From: DASXSB01 sp036506275 | GTDB taxonomy: Bacteria; Methylomirabilota; Methylomirabilia; Rokubacteriales; CSP1-6 | NCBI GenBank assembly: GCA_036506275.1 | Contig: DASXSB010000048.1 | Span: 1 to 29,423 of the forward strand | Direction: 5' to 3' | Length of the DNA stretch: 29,423 bases | Part shown: piece by piece, positions 1-8,185 of the stretch | Layout of the letters: every line of letters begins with the position of its first letter | How positions within the stretch are numbered: the first letter of the stretch is position 1 | Made by a program: the position numbers and the translations under genes | Notes under the pieces: model-generated | Databases searched by the model: none | The model's input: only the letters and a program-made list of their open reading frames with translations | What the model was told of the DNA's origin: nothing

Positions 1-2312
1 ATGTCGACGTGGTTGATGCCCAGCGGCTTGAGCGCATCGACGATGGCGTTGATGACCGCCGCACTGGCCGCGATCGTGCCTGCCTCGCCGATGCCTTTGA
101 CGCCCAGCGGATTACTCGGGCTCGGGGTGATCGTCCGATCGAGCTCCGGCATGCGGATCTCATTTGCCGTCGGCACCAGGTAGTCGATCAGCGAGCCGGT
201 CAGCAGTTGACCGGTCTCGGGGTCGTAGGCGACTTCTTCGAACAGCGCCTGAGCGATGCCCTGGGTGATGCCACCGTGAATCTGGCCTTCGACAATCATC
301 GGATTGATGATGTTGCCGCAGTCGTCGACGGCGACGAAGCGGCGGACCTTGACCTCCCCCGTGCCCTTGTCGATGTCGACCACGCAGATGTAGCTCCCGA
401 ACGGATAGGTGAGGTTGGGCGGGTCGTAGTAGGACACCGCCTCCAGACCAGCCTCCATGCCTTGTGGGTGATTCGTGTAGGCGGCGAAGGCGATCTCCTG
501 GATGGTCTTGGCCTTGCCGGGCGCGCCCTTCACCGAAAACTTCCCGGGCTCCCACACGAGGTCCTCGGGCGCCGCCTCCAGGAGGTGGGCGGCGATCAGC
601 CGCGCCTTGTCGCGAATCTTGCGGGAGGCGACGGCGGCGGCGGCTCCCGCCACTGGCGTGGAGCGGCTGGCGTAGGTGCCGAGGCCATAGGGGGCGGTGT
701 CGGTATCGCCCTCTTCGACCTGGATGTCCTTCGCGGGAATGCCGAGTTCCTCGGCGAGGATCTGCGCGTACGTGGTCTCGTGACCCTGTCCCTGCGACTT
801 CGTTCCGAACCGCGCGATGGCCTTGCCGGTGGGATGCACGCGGATCTCGCAGGAGTCGAACATCTTGAGGCCGAGGATGTCGAAGTGCTTGGACGGCCCC
901 GCCCCCACGATCTCCGTGAAGCTCGAGATGCCGATGCCCATGAGCTCCCCGCGCTTCCGCTTCTCGGCCTGCTCGCGCCGAAGCTCGGCGTAGCCGACGC
1001 GATCCATGGCGAGGCGCAGCGCGCGACCGTAATCGCCGCTGTCGTATTCCCACCCCAGTGCCGACTTGTACGGAAACTGCTCCGGCTTGATGAAGTTCTT
1101 GAGCCGGAAGTCGGCCGGATCCATCCCGATCTGGTGGGCCATGATGTCGGCCATGCGCTCGATGGCGTACACCGCCTCCGTGACCCGGAACGAGCACCGG
1201 TACGCGATCCCGCCGGGCGGCTTGTTCGTGTAGACACCGTCCACGGCGACGTGGGCGCCCTTGAAATCGTAGGAGCCCGTGCAGACGTGGAAGAGCCCGG
1301 CCGGGAACTTCGACGGATTGGCGGCGGCGTCGGTGTAGCCGTGGTCCGCGACGGTGTCGAAGCGGAGCGCGGTGAGTGTGCCGTCCTTCTTGGCCGCGAC
1401 CTCGGCCGTGATGTGGTAATCGCGCGCGAAGGAGTCCGCCTGGAGGTTCTCCATGCGGTCCTCGATCCACTTCACGGGCTTGCCGGTGAGCACGGACGCC
1501 GCCACCGCGATCACGTATCCCGGATAGACAGGCACCTTGCCGCCGAACCCGCCCCCGATGTCGGGCGAGATGATCCGGATCTTGTGCTCTTCGAGACCGA
1601 CGTGGCCGGCCACGAGCGCGAACACGGTGCGGATCGCGTGCGGGGCCTGCGTCGTCATCCACACCGTGAGCTTGCCGGTGACCTTGTCGAATTGCGCCAC
1701 GCAGCCGCACGTCTCGATGGAGGCGACGTGGATGCGCGGAATGTAGAGTTGCTCCTTCACGGTCACGTCGGCCTCGCCGAAGAGGCGATCGGTGGCGGAC
1801 TTGTCACCCCACTCCCAGTGCCAGATGCGGTTGTCCTTCCGGTCCTTCTTGTCGGTGCGCAGGACGGGCGCTCCCGGCTCCAGGGCCTTGTGAGGATCGA
1901 CGACCACCGGCAAGGGGTCGTACTCCACCTCGACCGCTTCCACGCCGTCGGCGGCGGCGTAGCGGCTGGTGGCGAGAACCGCCGCCACTTCCTGCGCCTG
2001 GTACATCACGCGGTCCACCGGCAGCACCATCTGCGTGTCCGACATCAGCGTCGGCATCCAGTGGAGGTTGTATTTCTCCAGATCCTTGCCCGTGATCACC
2101 GCGAGCACGCCGGGCGTGGCGAGGGCGCGCGCGGTGTCGATCTTCACGATCTTCGCGTGCGCGAAGGGACTGCGCACGATGTCGAGGTACAGCATGCCCG
2201 GCAGCTCCACGTCGTCCACGTACGTCCCCTGCCCCCGGATGAAGCGCGGGTCCTCCTTGCGCTTGATCGAGTGGCCCATGCCTCCGACTTCGGGCGACGT
2301 CTTCGGCGTCAT
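1..2312 (-). CDS. coxL: Aerobic CO dehydrogenase large subunit, form I (CoxL), C-terminus cut by window edge
   Basis: Catalytic molybdopterin subunit of aerobic [Cu-Mo-S] CO dehydrogenase, which oxidises CO to CO2 and passes electrons through CoxS and CoxM to the respiratory chain. The frame is open from ATG 2312 to the window edge, 770 codons; the family is about 800 residues, so roughly 30-40 are missing. The active-site loop reads AYRCSFR with the Cu/Mo-bridging Cys at residue 373 (codon 1194-1196); this is the form I signature, whereas form II has AYRGAGR. The molybdopterin motif GGGFGGK lies near residues 250-256 and the catalytic Glu sits in GIGE at residue 743. The N-terminal GMGHSIKRKEDPRFIRGQG is also typical. 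The ATG overlaps the coxS TGA by 4 bp (ATGA), so translation is probably coupled. The order coxM-coxS-coxL is the classic one. The identification is firm; function depends on Cu and Mo cofactor genes not seen here. Confidence 0.96.
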   Translation of the reverse strand, partial: MTPKTSPEVGGMGHSIKRKEDPRFIRGQGTYVDDVELPGMLYLDIVRSPFAHAKIVKIDTARALATPGVLAVITGKDLEKYNLHWMPTLMSDTQMVLPVDRVMYQAQEVAAVLATSRYAAADGVEAVEVEYDPLPVVVDPHKALEPGAPVLRTDKKDRKDNRIWHWEWGDKSATDRLFGEADVTVKEQLYIPRIHVASIETCGCVAQFDKVTGKLTVWMTTQAPHAIRTVFALVAGHVGLEEHKIRIISPDIGGGFGGKVPVYPGYVIAVAASVLTGKPVKWIEDRMENLQADSFARDYHITAEVAAKKDGTLTALRFDTVADHGYTDAAANPSKFPAGLFHVCTGSYDFKGAHVAVDGVYTNKPPGGIAYRCSFRVTEAVYAIERMADIMAHQIGMDPADFRLKNFIKPEQFPYKSALGWEYDSGDYGRALRLAMDRVGYAELRREQAEKRKRGELMGIGISSFTEIVGAGPSKHFDILGLKMFDSCEIRVHPTGKAIARFGTKSQGQGHETTYAQILAEELGIPAKDIQVEEGDTDTAPYGLGTYASRSTPVAGAAAAVASRKIRDKARLIAAHLLEAAPEDLVWEPGKFSVKGAPGKAKTIQEIAFAAYTNHPQGMEAGLEAVSYYDPPNLTYPFGSYICVVDIDKGTGEVKVRRFVAVDDCGNIINPMIVEGQIHGGITQGIAQALFEEVAYDPETGQLLTGSLIDYLVPTANEIRMPELDRTITPSPSNPLGVKGIGEAGTIAASAAVINAIVDALKPLGINHVD

Positions 2313-2785
2313 CGCGTCCCCCCTGCCGCCAGCGTGGCCGCCGCCTGCTGGAATGCCTTCACGATATTGACGTAGCCGGTGCAGCGACAGAGATTGCCGG
2401 AAATCGCCCACCGGATGTCCGCTTCCGTCGGCTTGCGATGCTTTTCGAGAAAGGCGACGCCAGTCATGAGCATGCCCGGCGTGCAGAAGCCGCATTGGAG
2501 TCCGTGCTCGTCGATGAACGCCTGCTGCAGCGGATGGAGAGCACCGTCACGCTCGAGCCCTTCCACCGTGGTCAGCGCGCGCCCGTTCGCCTGCGCCGCG
2601 AACATCGTGCACGACTTCACGGCGCGCCCGTCCACGAGGACGCTACAGGCGCCGCAGTGCGTGGTGTCGCACCCGATGTGCGTGCCCGTGAGCCGGAAGA
2701 CATCGCGGATGAGGTGGACGAGGAGCAGCCGCGGTTCGACGTCGGCCTCCCGCTTCTCGCCGTTGATCGTCACCTGGACGCGCAT
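2309..2785 (-). CDS. coxS: CO dehydrogenase small (iron-sulfur) subunit CoxS
   Basis: A 158-residue subunit with two [2Fe-2S] clusters that carries electrons from the Mo site of CoxL to the FAD of CoxM. The plant-ferredoxin-type cluster ligands are Cys39, Cys44, Cys47 and Cys59 (motif HIGCDTTHCGAC then KSC). The C-terminal four-helix cluster ligands are Cys98, Cys101, Cys133 and Cys135 (QCGFCTPGM and LCRCTGY). Length and motif order are those of the family. The start at 2785 is chosen because GGAGG lies 7 nt upstream, overlapping the end of coxM, and because the protein then begins MRVQVTINGE as expected. A longer upstream reading is open but very Arg-rich and is rejected. There are 4 bp between the coxM stop and this start, and a 4-bp overlap with coxL. 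Confidence 0.96.
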   Translation of the reverse strand: MRVQVTINGEKREADVEPRLLLVHLIRDVFRLTGTHIGCDTTHCGACSVLVDGRAVKSCTMFAAQANGRALTTVEGLERDGALHPLQQAFIDEHGLQCGFCTPGMLMTGVAFLEKHRKPTEADIRWAISGNLCRCTGYVNIVKAFQQAAATLAAGGTR

Positions 2786-2789
2786 GCGC

Positions 2790-3665
2790 CTACCTCCGTT
2801 CCGCGGCCCGGTCGGCTGCCTTGCGCAGCGCCCGCGCCGTGAGGACCCGCACGAGATCCCGCTTGTACTCCACCGAGCCGCGATTGTCCGCCGTCGGCCG
2901 CGATTCCTCCGCGGCCGCGCGCGCCGCTTCCTTGATCGCACCCTCGTTGACGGCCTTGCCCTGCATGAACATCTCCGCCTTCACCGCCTTGATCGGCGTC
3001 GGCCCCACGTTCGTGAGCCCGATTCCCGCCCGCTGGCACGCTCCGTCGGTTCCGAGGGTGAGCTGCGCGCCCACCGCCACCGTCGCGAAGTCCCCCACCT
3101 TGCGCTCCATCTTCACGTAGGCGCCGCCGCTGCGCGGAGGCGGCGTCGGGATCTTGACCTCGACCAGGATCTCGTTGGGTGCGAGCGCGGTCGAGTAGAG
3201 TCCCGTGAAGAAATCGCGGAGAGGGACCTCGCGCCGCCCTTCGGGGCCGACGACGACCGCGACCGCATCGAGCGCGAGCATGACGGCCGGATGATCGTTG
3301 GCAGGGTCGCCGTGGGCGAGGTTGCCGCAGAGCGTGGCCAGGTTCCTGACGAGCGGATCGCCGATGTGCCGGGCGGCGTCGGCCAGGATCGGGTAGCGCG
3401 TGCGCACGATCTCCGACTCCTCGAGATCGGTCTCGCGCACGAGGGCGCCGATGTGGAGCGCGCCGTCGCTTTCGCGAAGCGATGCCAGCCCGGGCACACG
3501 ATTGATGTCGACGATGTGGGCGGGGGCGGCCAGACGGAGCTTCATCATCGGGATGAGGCTCTGTCCGCCGGAGAGGACCTTGGCGTCGTCACCGAGCTTG
3601 GTGAGCAGGGCGACCGCGGCCTCGATCGACTCGGGCGCGTGGTACTCGAAGCGGCTCGGGATCAT
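2790..3665 (-). CDS. coxM: CO dehydrogenase medium (FAD-binding) subunit CoxM
   Basis: A 291-residue flavoprotein subunit that takes electrons from CoxS and delivers them to the quinone pool. The first FAD motif is GGQS at residues 33-36, followed by LIPMMKLRLA, and the second is TLCGNLAHGDPAND at about residues 111-124. Length matches the family. The ATG at 3665 is preceded by GGAGAGG at normal spacing. This is the first gene of the coxMSL operon. The only upstream space is the 130 bp that separates it from the histidine kinase on the same strand. A TTGACA hexamer in that gap is a candidate -35, so an own promoter is possible, though read-through from the kinase cannot be excluded. Confidence 0.95.
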   Translation of the reverse strand: MIPSRFEYHAPESIEAAVALLTKLGDDAKVLSGGQSLIPMMKLRLAAPAHIVDINRVPGLASLRESDGALHIGALVRETDLEESEIVRTRYPILADAARHIGDPLVRNLATLCGNLAHGDPANDHPAVMLALDAVAVVVGPEGRREVPLRDFFTGLYSTALAPNEILVEVKIPTPPPRSGGAYVKMERKVGDFATVAVGAQLTLGTDGACQRAGIGLTNVGPTPIKAVKAEMFMQGKAVNEGAIKEAARAAAEESRPTADNRGSVEYKRDLVRVLTARALRKAADRAAERR

Positions 3666-3719
3666 TGTCCTCTCCTTCGCGGCAGGCCCGCCGTCGAGCG
3701 CGGAGAACCGGGTGCCCCC

Positions 3720-3748
3720 TACCTACTGGACGCGGCGTCGCCTGTCAA
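3720..3748 (-). promoter_or_regulatory. Candidate sigma-70 promoter of coxMSL
   Basis: On the minus strand a perfect -35 hexamer TTGACA (3748-3743) is followed after 17 bp by TAGGTA (3725-3720). Spacing is ideal but the -10 is a poor match, so an activator may be needed. The inferred transcript start is near 3712, giving a leader of about 47 nt before coxM. It lies in the 130-bp gap between the kinase stop and the coxM start. Confidence 0.4.
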
Positions 3749-3795
3749 GCGCCGCACGCTGTCACGTCGACGGCGAACGGGAAAGGAGAGGTCGC

Positions 3796-5397
3796 TCAGT
3801 GGGCGCCGACGTACACGCCGGGGAGGGCCTCGGCGTCGAGCGTCAGCGCGTGGAGGACCACGGGCAAGCTGATCGTGAAGGTGGTGCCTTCGCCGGGGCG
3901 AGACTCCACGGTGATGCTGCCGCCGTGCTCGGCCACGATGCCGTGACAGATCGAGAGGCCGAGGCCGGTGCCGTCGCCGACGTCCTTCGTGGTGAAGAAG
4001 GGATCGAAGATCCGGGGCAAGAGATCGGCGGGGATGCCGGGCCCGTCGTCGGCGACCTCGGCCACCACCCGATCGGCCACGCGATCCCACGACGTGCGGA
4101 TGGTGAGGCAGCCGTGGCCGCCGGCGCGGAGCGCGTCGTGCGCGTTGTTGAGCAGGTTGAGGAACACCTGCTGCATCTGGGCAGGATCGAGCGCCGTGAT
4201 GGGAAGGCTCGGATCGAGGATGCAGTCGATGTCGATGGTATCGACCGTGAGCTGGTAGCGCTTGAGCTCCACCGCCTTCGCGATGACGTCGTTGAGGCTG
4301 GTGGGAACCCGCTCCGGTCCCTGCGAGCGCGCGAAGAGAAGGAGATTACGGACGATCCGACCCGCCCGCGCCGCCTGCTCCTCGATGACGTCGAGCTCCT
4401 TGCGCGCGTCCCCCTCGACGCCCGGCCGCTGCCCGAGCAGATGGGCGAAGCCGAGGATGGCGGTGAGCGGGTTGTTGAGCTCGTGGGCGACCCCGGCCAC
4501 GAGGTGACCGAGAGCCGACAGCTTCTCCGCCTGCGCGAGCTGCTCCTGCGTGCGACGCAGCGACTCCACCTGCTCCTGCAGCCGCGCGTCGGCCTGCCGC
4601 TCGCGCGCGGAGACGTCTTCCAGCCGCTCCCGCATCCGGTTCACGTGGATGGTGAGGGAGCCCAGCTCGTCACGGCTCACCACGCCGTCGACGCTCGCGA
4701 ACTCACCGCTCGCGATCCGCTCGAGGGTGGCGTCCACGCGGCGGATGGGATGGACGATGGAGCGCGCGAGCAGCGAGCCGAGCGTCACCGCGAGGCCGAT
4801 GGCGAGGAGGAAGAGAACGGCCATCGTCACGTTCGTGTAGGTCTGGTCGCGCGTCATCCGCGTGAGCGTGGCCTCGCGCCGGCTCTGCGCCTTCGCCAGC
4901 AGCGGCTGGATCATGGCGTCGATGTCGCGCGCGATGAGGTGCTCCTGTCTCAGATAGATGCGCTGCGCCCGCTCGCGCGCGCCCGCCCGCGTCGCTTCCA
5001 CCGTCGCCTCCGACGCGCGCCGGTAGCGGTCGAAAGCCGCCCGCAGCCGTCCGACCTCGGATTCGGGGACGCCGTGCGTGCCGAGCTGGGCGAGGGCGTC
5101 GAGGAAGCGCGCGCGCTCCGCGACCAGCTTGCCGTAGTAGACCTCGTCCCCGGTGAGCAGCATCATCGACGCGAGGTGCTGCTGGGCGACGATCGCGTAC
5201 TGGAGATCGCCTCGCAGGAGGGCGACGGCGGTGTCGACGCGGTGGAGCTCCTGCGCTTCCCGCTCGACGCGGCCGATGGTGGAGAAGCTCACGAGCGCGG
5301 TGGCGAGCACGACGACGATGATGAGGACGAACGCGCCCTGCACCTTCACGGAGAGCGGGGCTCGGATGTCGGCGACCCACCTGGTCACGTTGGTCAT
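3796..5397 (-). CDS. Membrane-bound sensor histidine kinase
   Basis: A 533-residue sensor kinase that would autophosphorylate on His and pass phosphate to a response regulator. Order of parts: membrane segment about 20-38; periplasmic helical sensor region about 40-185, resembling four-helix-bundle sensors; second membrane segment about 189-208; HAMP linker about 210-262; coiled coil about 263-293; dimerisation/phosphoacceptor domain with His305 in VAHELNNP; ATPase domain with the N box at Asn417-418, DDGPGIP at 450-456, the F box FDPFFTT and the G2 box GDGTGLGL. All catalytic motifs are intact. ATG 5397 is chosen because it gives a normal cytoplasmic N-terminus just before the first membrane segment; its Shine-Dalgarno is weak. 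No response regulator lies next to it, so it is an orphan kinase here. It is divergent from the gene at 5562 and lies directly upstream of coxMSL on the same strand. The ligand is unknown. Confidence 0.92.
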   Translation of the reverse strand: MTNVTRWVADIRAPLSVKVQGAFVLIIVVVLATALVSFSTIGRVEREAQELHRVDTAVALLRGDLQYAIVAQQHLASMMLLTGDEVYYGKLVAERARFLDALAQLGTHGVPESEVGRLRAAFDRYRRASEATVEATRAGARERAQRIYLRQEHLIARDIDAMIQPLLAKAQSRREATLTRMTRDQTYTNVTMAVLFLLAIGLAVTLGSLLARSIVHPIRRVDATLERIASGEFASVDGVVSRDELGSLTIHVNRMRERLEDVSARERQADARLQEQVESLRRTQEQLAQAEKLSALGHLVAGVAHELNNPLTAILGFAHLLGQRPGVEGDARKELDVIEEQAARAGRIVRNLLLFARSQGPERVPTSLNDVIAKAVELKRYQLTVDTIDIDCILDPSLPITALDPAQMQQVFLNLLNNAHDALRAGGHGCLTIRTSWDRVADRVVAEVADDGPGIPADLLPRIFDPFFTTKDVGDGTGLGLSICHGIVAEHGGSITVESRPGEGTTFTISLPVVLHALTLDAEALPGVYVGAH

Positions 5398-5561
5398 TCG
5401 GAAAGCTTCGCCTCGCAAGGCCGATACCAAGCGCCGGCACGAGCGATTACGGGCGCTTAGGAAACGGCCCGTACCGGCCAGTGGACGAAGTCTGGCCGCT
5501 GGCACGCCGCGCTGAACAGAAACGCAACAGGAGTGTCGGTGCGTTACCATGGGCGCCGACC
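5398..5561. promoter_or_regulatory. Divergent intergenic region with a 7-bp hairpin
   Basis: This 164-bp gap lies between the divergently transcribed kinase and the MetE-like gene and must hold both start regions. It contains an inverted repeat CGGCCAG (5475-5481) and CTGGCCG (5492-5498) with a 10-nt loop, about 64 nt before the + strand start. The repeat could be an operator or a leader hairpin. I see no convincing -35/-10 pair on either strand and no known riboswitch. Confidence 0.4.
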
Positions 5562-6704
5562 ATGAAGCGGAGCACGTCCCGCTTTCTCACCACCCACACG
5601 GGGAGCCTCCCCCGCCCCGACGACCTCGTCAGAACGATGTTCGCAAAAGAGGAAGGCGTGCCCGTCGACGGCGAGGCCCTCGGCGCCCGCATCCGGGCCG
5701 CGGTGGCGGACGTCGTACGCAAGCAGGCGGAGGCCGGTATCGCGGTCATCAACGACGGCGAGATGAGCAAACCGAGCTACGCGACGTACGTGAAGGATCG
5801 CCTCCACGGCTTCGGGGGCGTCAGTCACCCGCTCCAGTACCGCGATCTCGTCGACTTTCCCGAATACGGCACGCGGGTGTTCGGCGATCCCGGCCGCTCA
5901 CGCCGGCGCACTCCCGCGTGCAACGGGGCCATCGGCGTGCGTGACGTCACCGCCGCCGGCGTGGACGTCGGAAATCTCACGACCGCCCTCCGCGGCGTCG
6001 CGGCCGAGGAGGGCTTCATGACGGCGGCCTCGCCCGGTGTCATCTCGCTCTTCTTCAAGAATGATCACTACCCGAGCCACGAGGCCTACCTGTTCGCCAT
6101 CGCGGATGCGATGCGCCACGAGTACGAGACGGTGGCCAAGGCGGGGCTCGTCCTGCAGGTCGATTGTCCGGATCTCGGGATGGGGCGCCACATCCAGTTC
6201 GCCGACCTCGACCTCGCCGAGTTCCGGACCATGGCGCGCCTCCACGTGGAGGCGCTCAATCACGCGCTCGCCGCCGTGCCCGCGGAGCAGGTGCGACTGC
6301 ACGTGTGCTGGGGCAACTACGAAGGACCGCACCACCACGACGTCCCCCTCGCCGACATCATCGACGTCGTGTTCACGGCGCGCGCCCACGCCGTCTCCTT
6401 CGAGGCGTCGAACCCGCGGCATGCCCACGAGTGGCGGCTGTTCGAGCGGGTGAAGCTTCCGAAGGACAAGGTGCTCATTCCGGGCGTGCTCGACTCCAGC
6501 ACCAACTACATCGAGCACCCGGAGCTCGTCGCCGAGCGCATCGGCCGCTACGCCCGGCTCGTGGGCCGCGAGAACGTCATCGCGGGGACGGACTGCGGAT
6601 TCGGAACGTGGGTTGGTCAGGCCGCCGTCGACCCGCGCGTGGCGTGGGCGAAGCTCGCGAGCATGGCGGAAGGCGCGCGTCTCGCCACCCGCGAGTTCTG
6701 GTAG
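5562..6704 (+). CDS. Cobalamin-independent methionine synthase (MetE C-domain) family methyltransferase
   Basis: A 380-residue protein of the MetE C-terminal/UROD-like barrel family, zinc enzymes that move methyl or alkyl groups between thiols and other carriers. Zinc ligands can be placed as His247 and Cys249 (motif HVCWGNYEGPHHHD), Glu281 (SFEASNPRHAHEW) and Cys345 (GTDCGFGT), matching the His-Cys-Glu-Cys set of MetE. The N-terminus FLTTHTGSLPRP is the usual opening of stand-alone family members. The duplicated N-terminal domain of full MetE (about 750 residues) is absent, so it is unlikely to be an ordinary methionine synthase. It could be an alkyl-thiol or epoxyalkane:thiol transferase relative, and the substrate cannot be told from sequence. 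ATG 5562 is chosen as the start that directly precedes the conserved N-terminus. It stands alone, convergent with the MaoC gene 42 bp downstream. Confidence 0.87.
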   Translation: MKRSTSRFLTTHTGSLPRPDDLVRTMFAKEEGVPVDGEALGARIRAAVADVVRKQAEAGIAVINDGEMSKPSYATYVKDRLHGFGGVSHPLQYRDLVDFPEYGTRVFGDPGRSRRRTPACNGAIGVRDVTAAGVDVGNLTTALRGVAAEEGFMTAASPGVISLFFKNDHYPSHEAYLFAIADAMRHEYETVAKAGLVLQVDCPDLGMGRHIQFADLDLAEFRTMARLHVEALNHALAAVPAEQVRLHVCWGNYEGPHHHDVPLADIIDVVFTARAHAVSFEASNPRHAHEWRLFERVKLPKDKVLIPGVLDSSTNYIEHPELVAERIGRYARLVGRENVIAGTDCGFGTWVGQAAVDPRVAWAKLASMAEGARLATREFW

Positions 6705-6746
6705 GTGTTCGCGGGCGCCGCTGGCGTGCTCGCCGGCCGCGCGCCC

Positions 6747-7211
6747 TCAGGCGTAGTGGACGCTCATGAGCTCGGCCACCAGCGCCGGGCGCTCCTCGCC
6801 GTGGATCTCGACGGTCATCTCCGAGGTGAGACGCACGCCGTTGTCCGGGACCTCGTCGACGCGGAGGATGCGAAGCCGGAGCCGCAGGCGTGCCCCCGCC
6901 GGCACCGCGTTCGTGAAGCGGACGCGATTGGAGCCGTAGTTGAGGCCGCGCGCCCGCCGCGTGACCTGCAGCAGCGTCGCCGCCATGCGTGGGACGAGGG
7001 AGAGCGTCAGGTAGCCGTGCGCGATCGTCTTGCCGCCGGGCATCTCGCGGCGAGCGCGCTCGACGTCCACGTGGATCCACTGGTGATCACCGGTGGCATC
7101 GGCGAATGTGTCGATCATCGCCTGCTCCACCGTGATCCACTCCGAGGGCCCGAGCTCCCGTCCCACGTGCTGGAGGAGGTCACGCGGATACTCCACGGTC
7201 AAGGTCGTCAT
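6747..7211 (-). CDS. MaoC-like hot-dog fold (R)-specific enoyl hydratase/dehydratase
   Basis: A 154-residue single-domain hot-dog protein of the MaoC family, which hydrates enoyl-CoA thioesters or dehydrates 3-hydroxyacyl-CoAs. The catalytic Asp/His motif is present as ATGDHQWIHVD with Asp42 and His47, followed by the family helix GGKTIAHGYLTLSL at residues 59-72. Its length is that of stand-alone bacterial members. ATG 7211 is preferred because it follows the end of the upstream ATPase gene by 5 bp. An alternative in-frame start at 7238 would overlap that gene by 22 bp. It is the last gene of the ABC importer operon, hinting that the imported compound may be metabolised as an acyl-CoA, but this is inference. 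Confidence 0.88.
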   Translation of the reverse strand: MTTLTVEYPRDLLQHVGRELGPSEWITVEQAMIDTFADATGDHQWIHVDVERARREMPGGKTIAHGYLTLSLVPRMAATLLQVTRRARGLNYGSNRVRFTNAVPAGARLRLRLRILRVDEVPDNGVRLTSEMTVEIHGEERPALVAELMSVHYA

Positions 7212-7216
7212 CCCGG

Positions 7217-8185
7217 TCAGGGGTCGTAGAGGTGACACGCGACCTCGCGGCCGTCAACGGTACGGAGAACGGGCGTCTCGGTCGCGCAGCGGGGCATGAC
7301 GGCCGGGCAGCGCGTGTGGAACCGGCAGCCGGCGGGAGGATCGATGGGCGTCGGCACCTCGCCGGAGAGGACTTCCTCGCCCTGGGGATCGTCCGGTCGC
7401 GCCGGCAGCGCCGCCGCGAACAGCGCCTGCGTGTACGGGTGCTTCGGTGCCGTCACCACCGTGCGCGCGTCGCCGATCTCGACGATGGTTCCGAGATACA
7501 TGACGGCCACGTGGTGGCTCATGTGGGACACGGCCGCGAGATCGTGGGCGATGAACAGGTACGACAGCCCGAACTGCTCCTGGAGGTCGCGGAGCAGGTT
7601 CAGGATCTGGGCGCGGATGGAGACGTCGAGGGCGGAGACCGGCTCGTCGAGGACGACGAGCTTCGGGGAGAGGGCGAGTGCGCGCGCGATGGCGATGCGC
7701 TGGCGCTGCCCGCCCGAGAACTCGTGCGGAAAGCGGTCGGGCGCCTGGCGCGGTAAGCCGACGCGCTCCACGAGGTCCTGCACCCGGGCGCGGACTTCGC
7801 CGGACGTCAGCCGCTCGTTGGTCACCACCGGCTCCGCGATGATGGCGCCCACGCGCATGCGTGGGTTGAGCGACGCGAAGGGATCCTGGAACACCGCCTG
7901 CACCGAGCGACGGTAGCGGCGAAGGGCGTCGCCCTCGAGCGTGGCGAGATCCTGGCCGTCGAAGCAGACCTCCCCCGCCGTCGGCGTCTCCAGGCGCAGC
8001 ACGAGCTTGGCGGTGGTCGTCTTGCCGCAGCCGGATTCCCCCACCACGCCGAGCGTGCGCCCCGGTGCGATCACGAACGACACGCCGTCCACCGCGCGCA
8101 CCGTCTTGCGTGATCGGGAGAAGAGGCCGCGGCCGAGCGGGAAGTGCTTGATGAGGCCCCGGGCCTCGAGCAGCGCCGCCGTCAC
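7217..8185 (-). CDS. Oligopeptide/dipeptide-type ABC transporter ATP-binding protein (OppF/DppF)
   Basis: A 322-residue ATPase of the peptide/opine/nickel importer family, energising uptake with its partner at 8182-9156. Visible motifs are Walker A GESGCGKT at 49-56, Q-loop around residue 100, signature FSGGQRQR at 156-163, Walker B LVVLDEP and switch His in AHD at 213-215. The C-terminal oligopeptide-family extension has HPYTQALF and a Cys set at 287, 293, 300 and 317 (C-x5-C-x6-C then C), the pattern linked to a [4Fe-4S] cluster in OppD/DppD-type proteins. The start is GTG 8185, overlapping the preceding TGA by 4 bp (GTGA); a longer frame upstream lies inside the previous gene and is rejected. 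Substrate is not determined by the ATPase. Confidence 0.93.
   Translation of the reverse strand: MTAALLEARGLIKHFPLGRGLFSRSRKTVRAVDGVSFVIAPGRTLGVVGESGCGKTTTAKLVLRLETPTAGEVCFDGQDLATLEGDALRRYRRSVQAVFQDPFASLNPRMRVGAIIAEPVVTNERLTSGEVRARVQDLVERVGLPRQAPDRFPHEFSGGQRQRIAIARALALSPKLVVLDEPVSALDVSIRAQILNLLRDLQEQFGLSYLFIAHDLAAVSHMSHHVAVMYLGTIVEIGDARTVVTAPKHPYTQALFAAALPARPDDPQGEEVLSGEVPTPIDPPAGCRFHTRCPAVMPRCATETPVLRTVDGREVACHLYDP

Noticed and set aside
160..1710. A 516-codon minus-strand frame overlapping coxL
   Set aside because: It is out of frame with the CoxL motifs and reads as Arg/Gly/His-rich sequence without domains.
9..2375. A 788-codon open frame on the plus strand opposite coxL
   Set aside because: It is the antisense shadow of coxL in GC-rich DNA; composition is Arg/His/Asp-rich low complexity and no motif is seen, while the minus frame gives a full CoxL.
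3400..5460. A 686-codon plus-strand frame opposite the histidine kinase
   Set aside because: Antisense shadow; the minus strand encodes a kinase with all catalytic boxes in order.
5475..5498. Leader hairpin of the MetE-like gene as a SAM or cobalamin riboswitch
   Set aside because: The structure is a single short stem; no conserved riboswitch core can be found.
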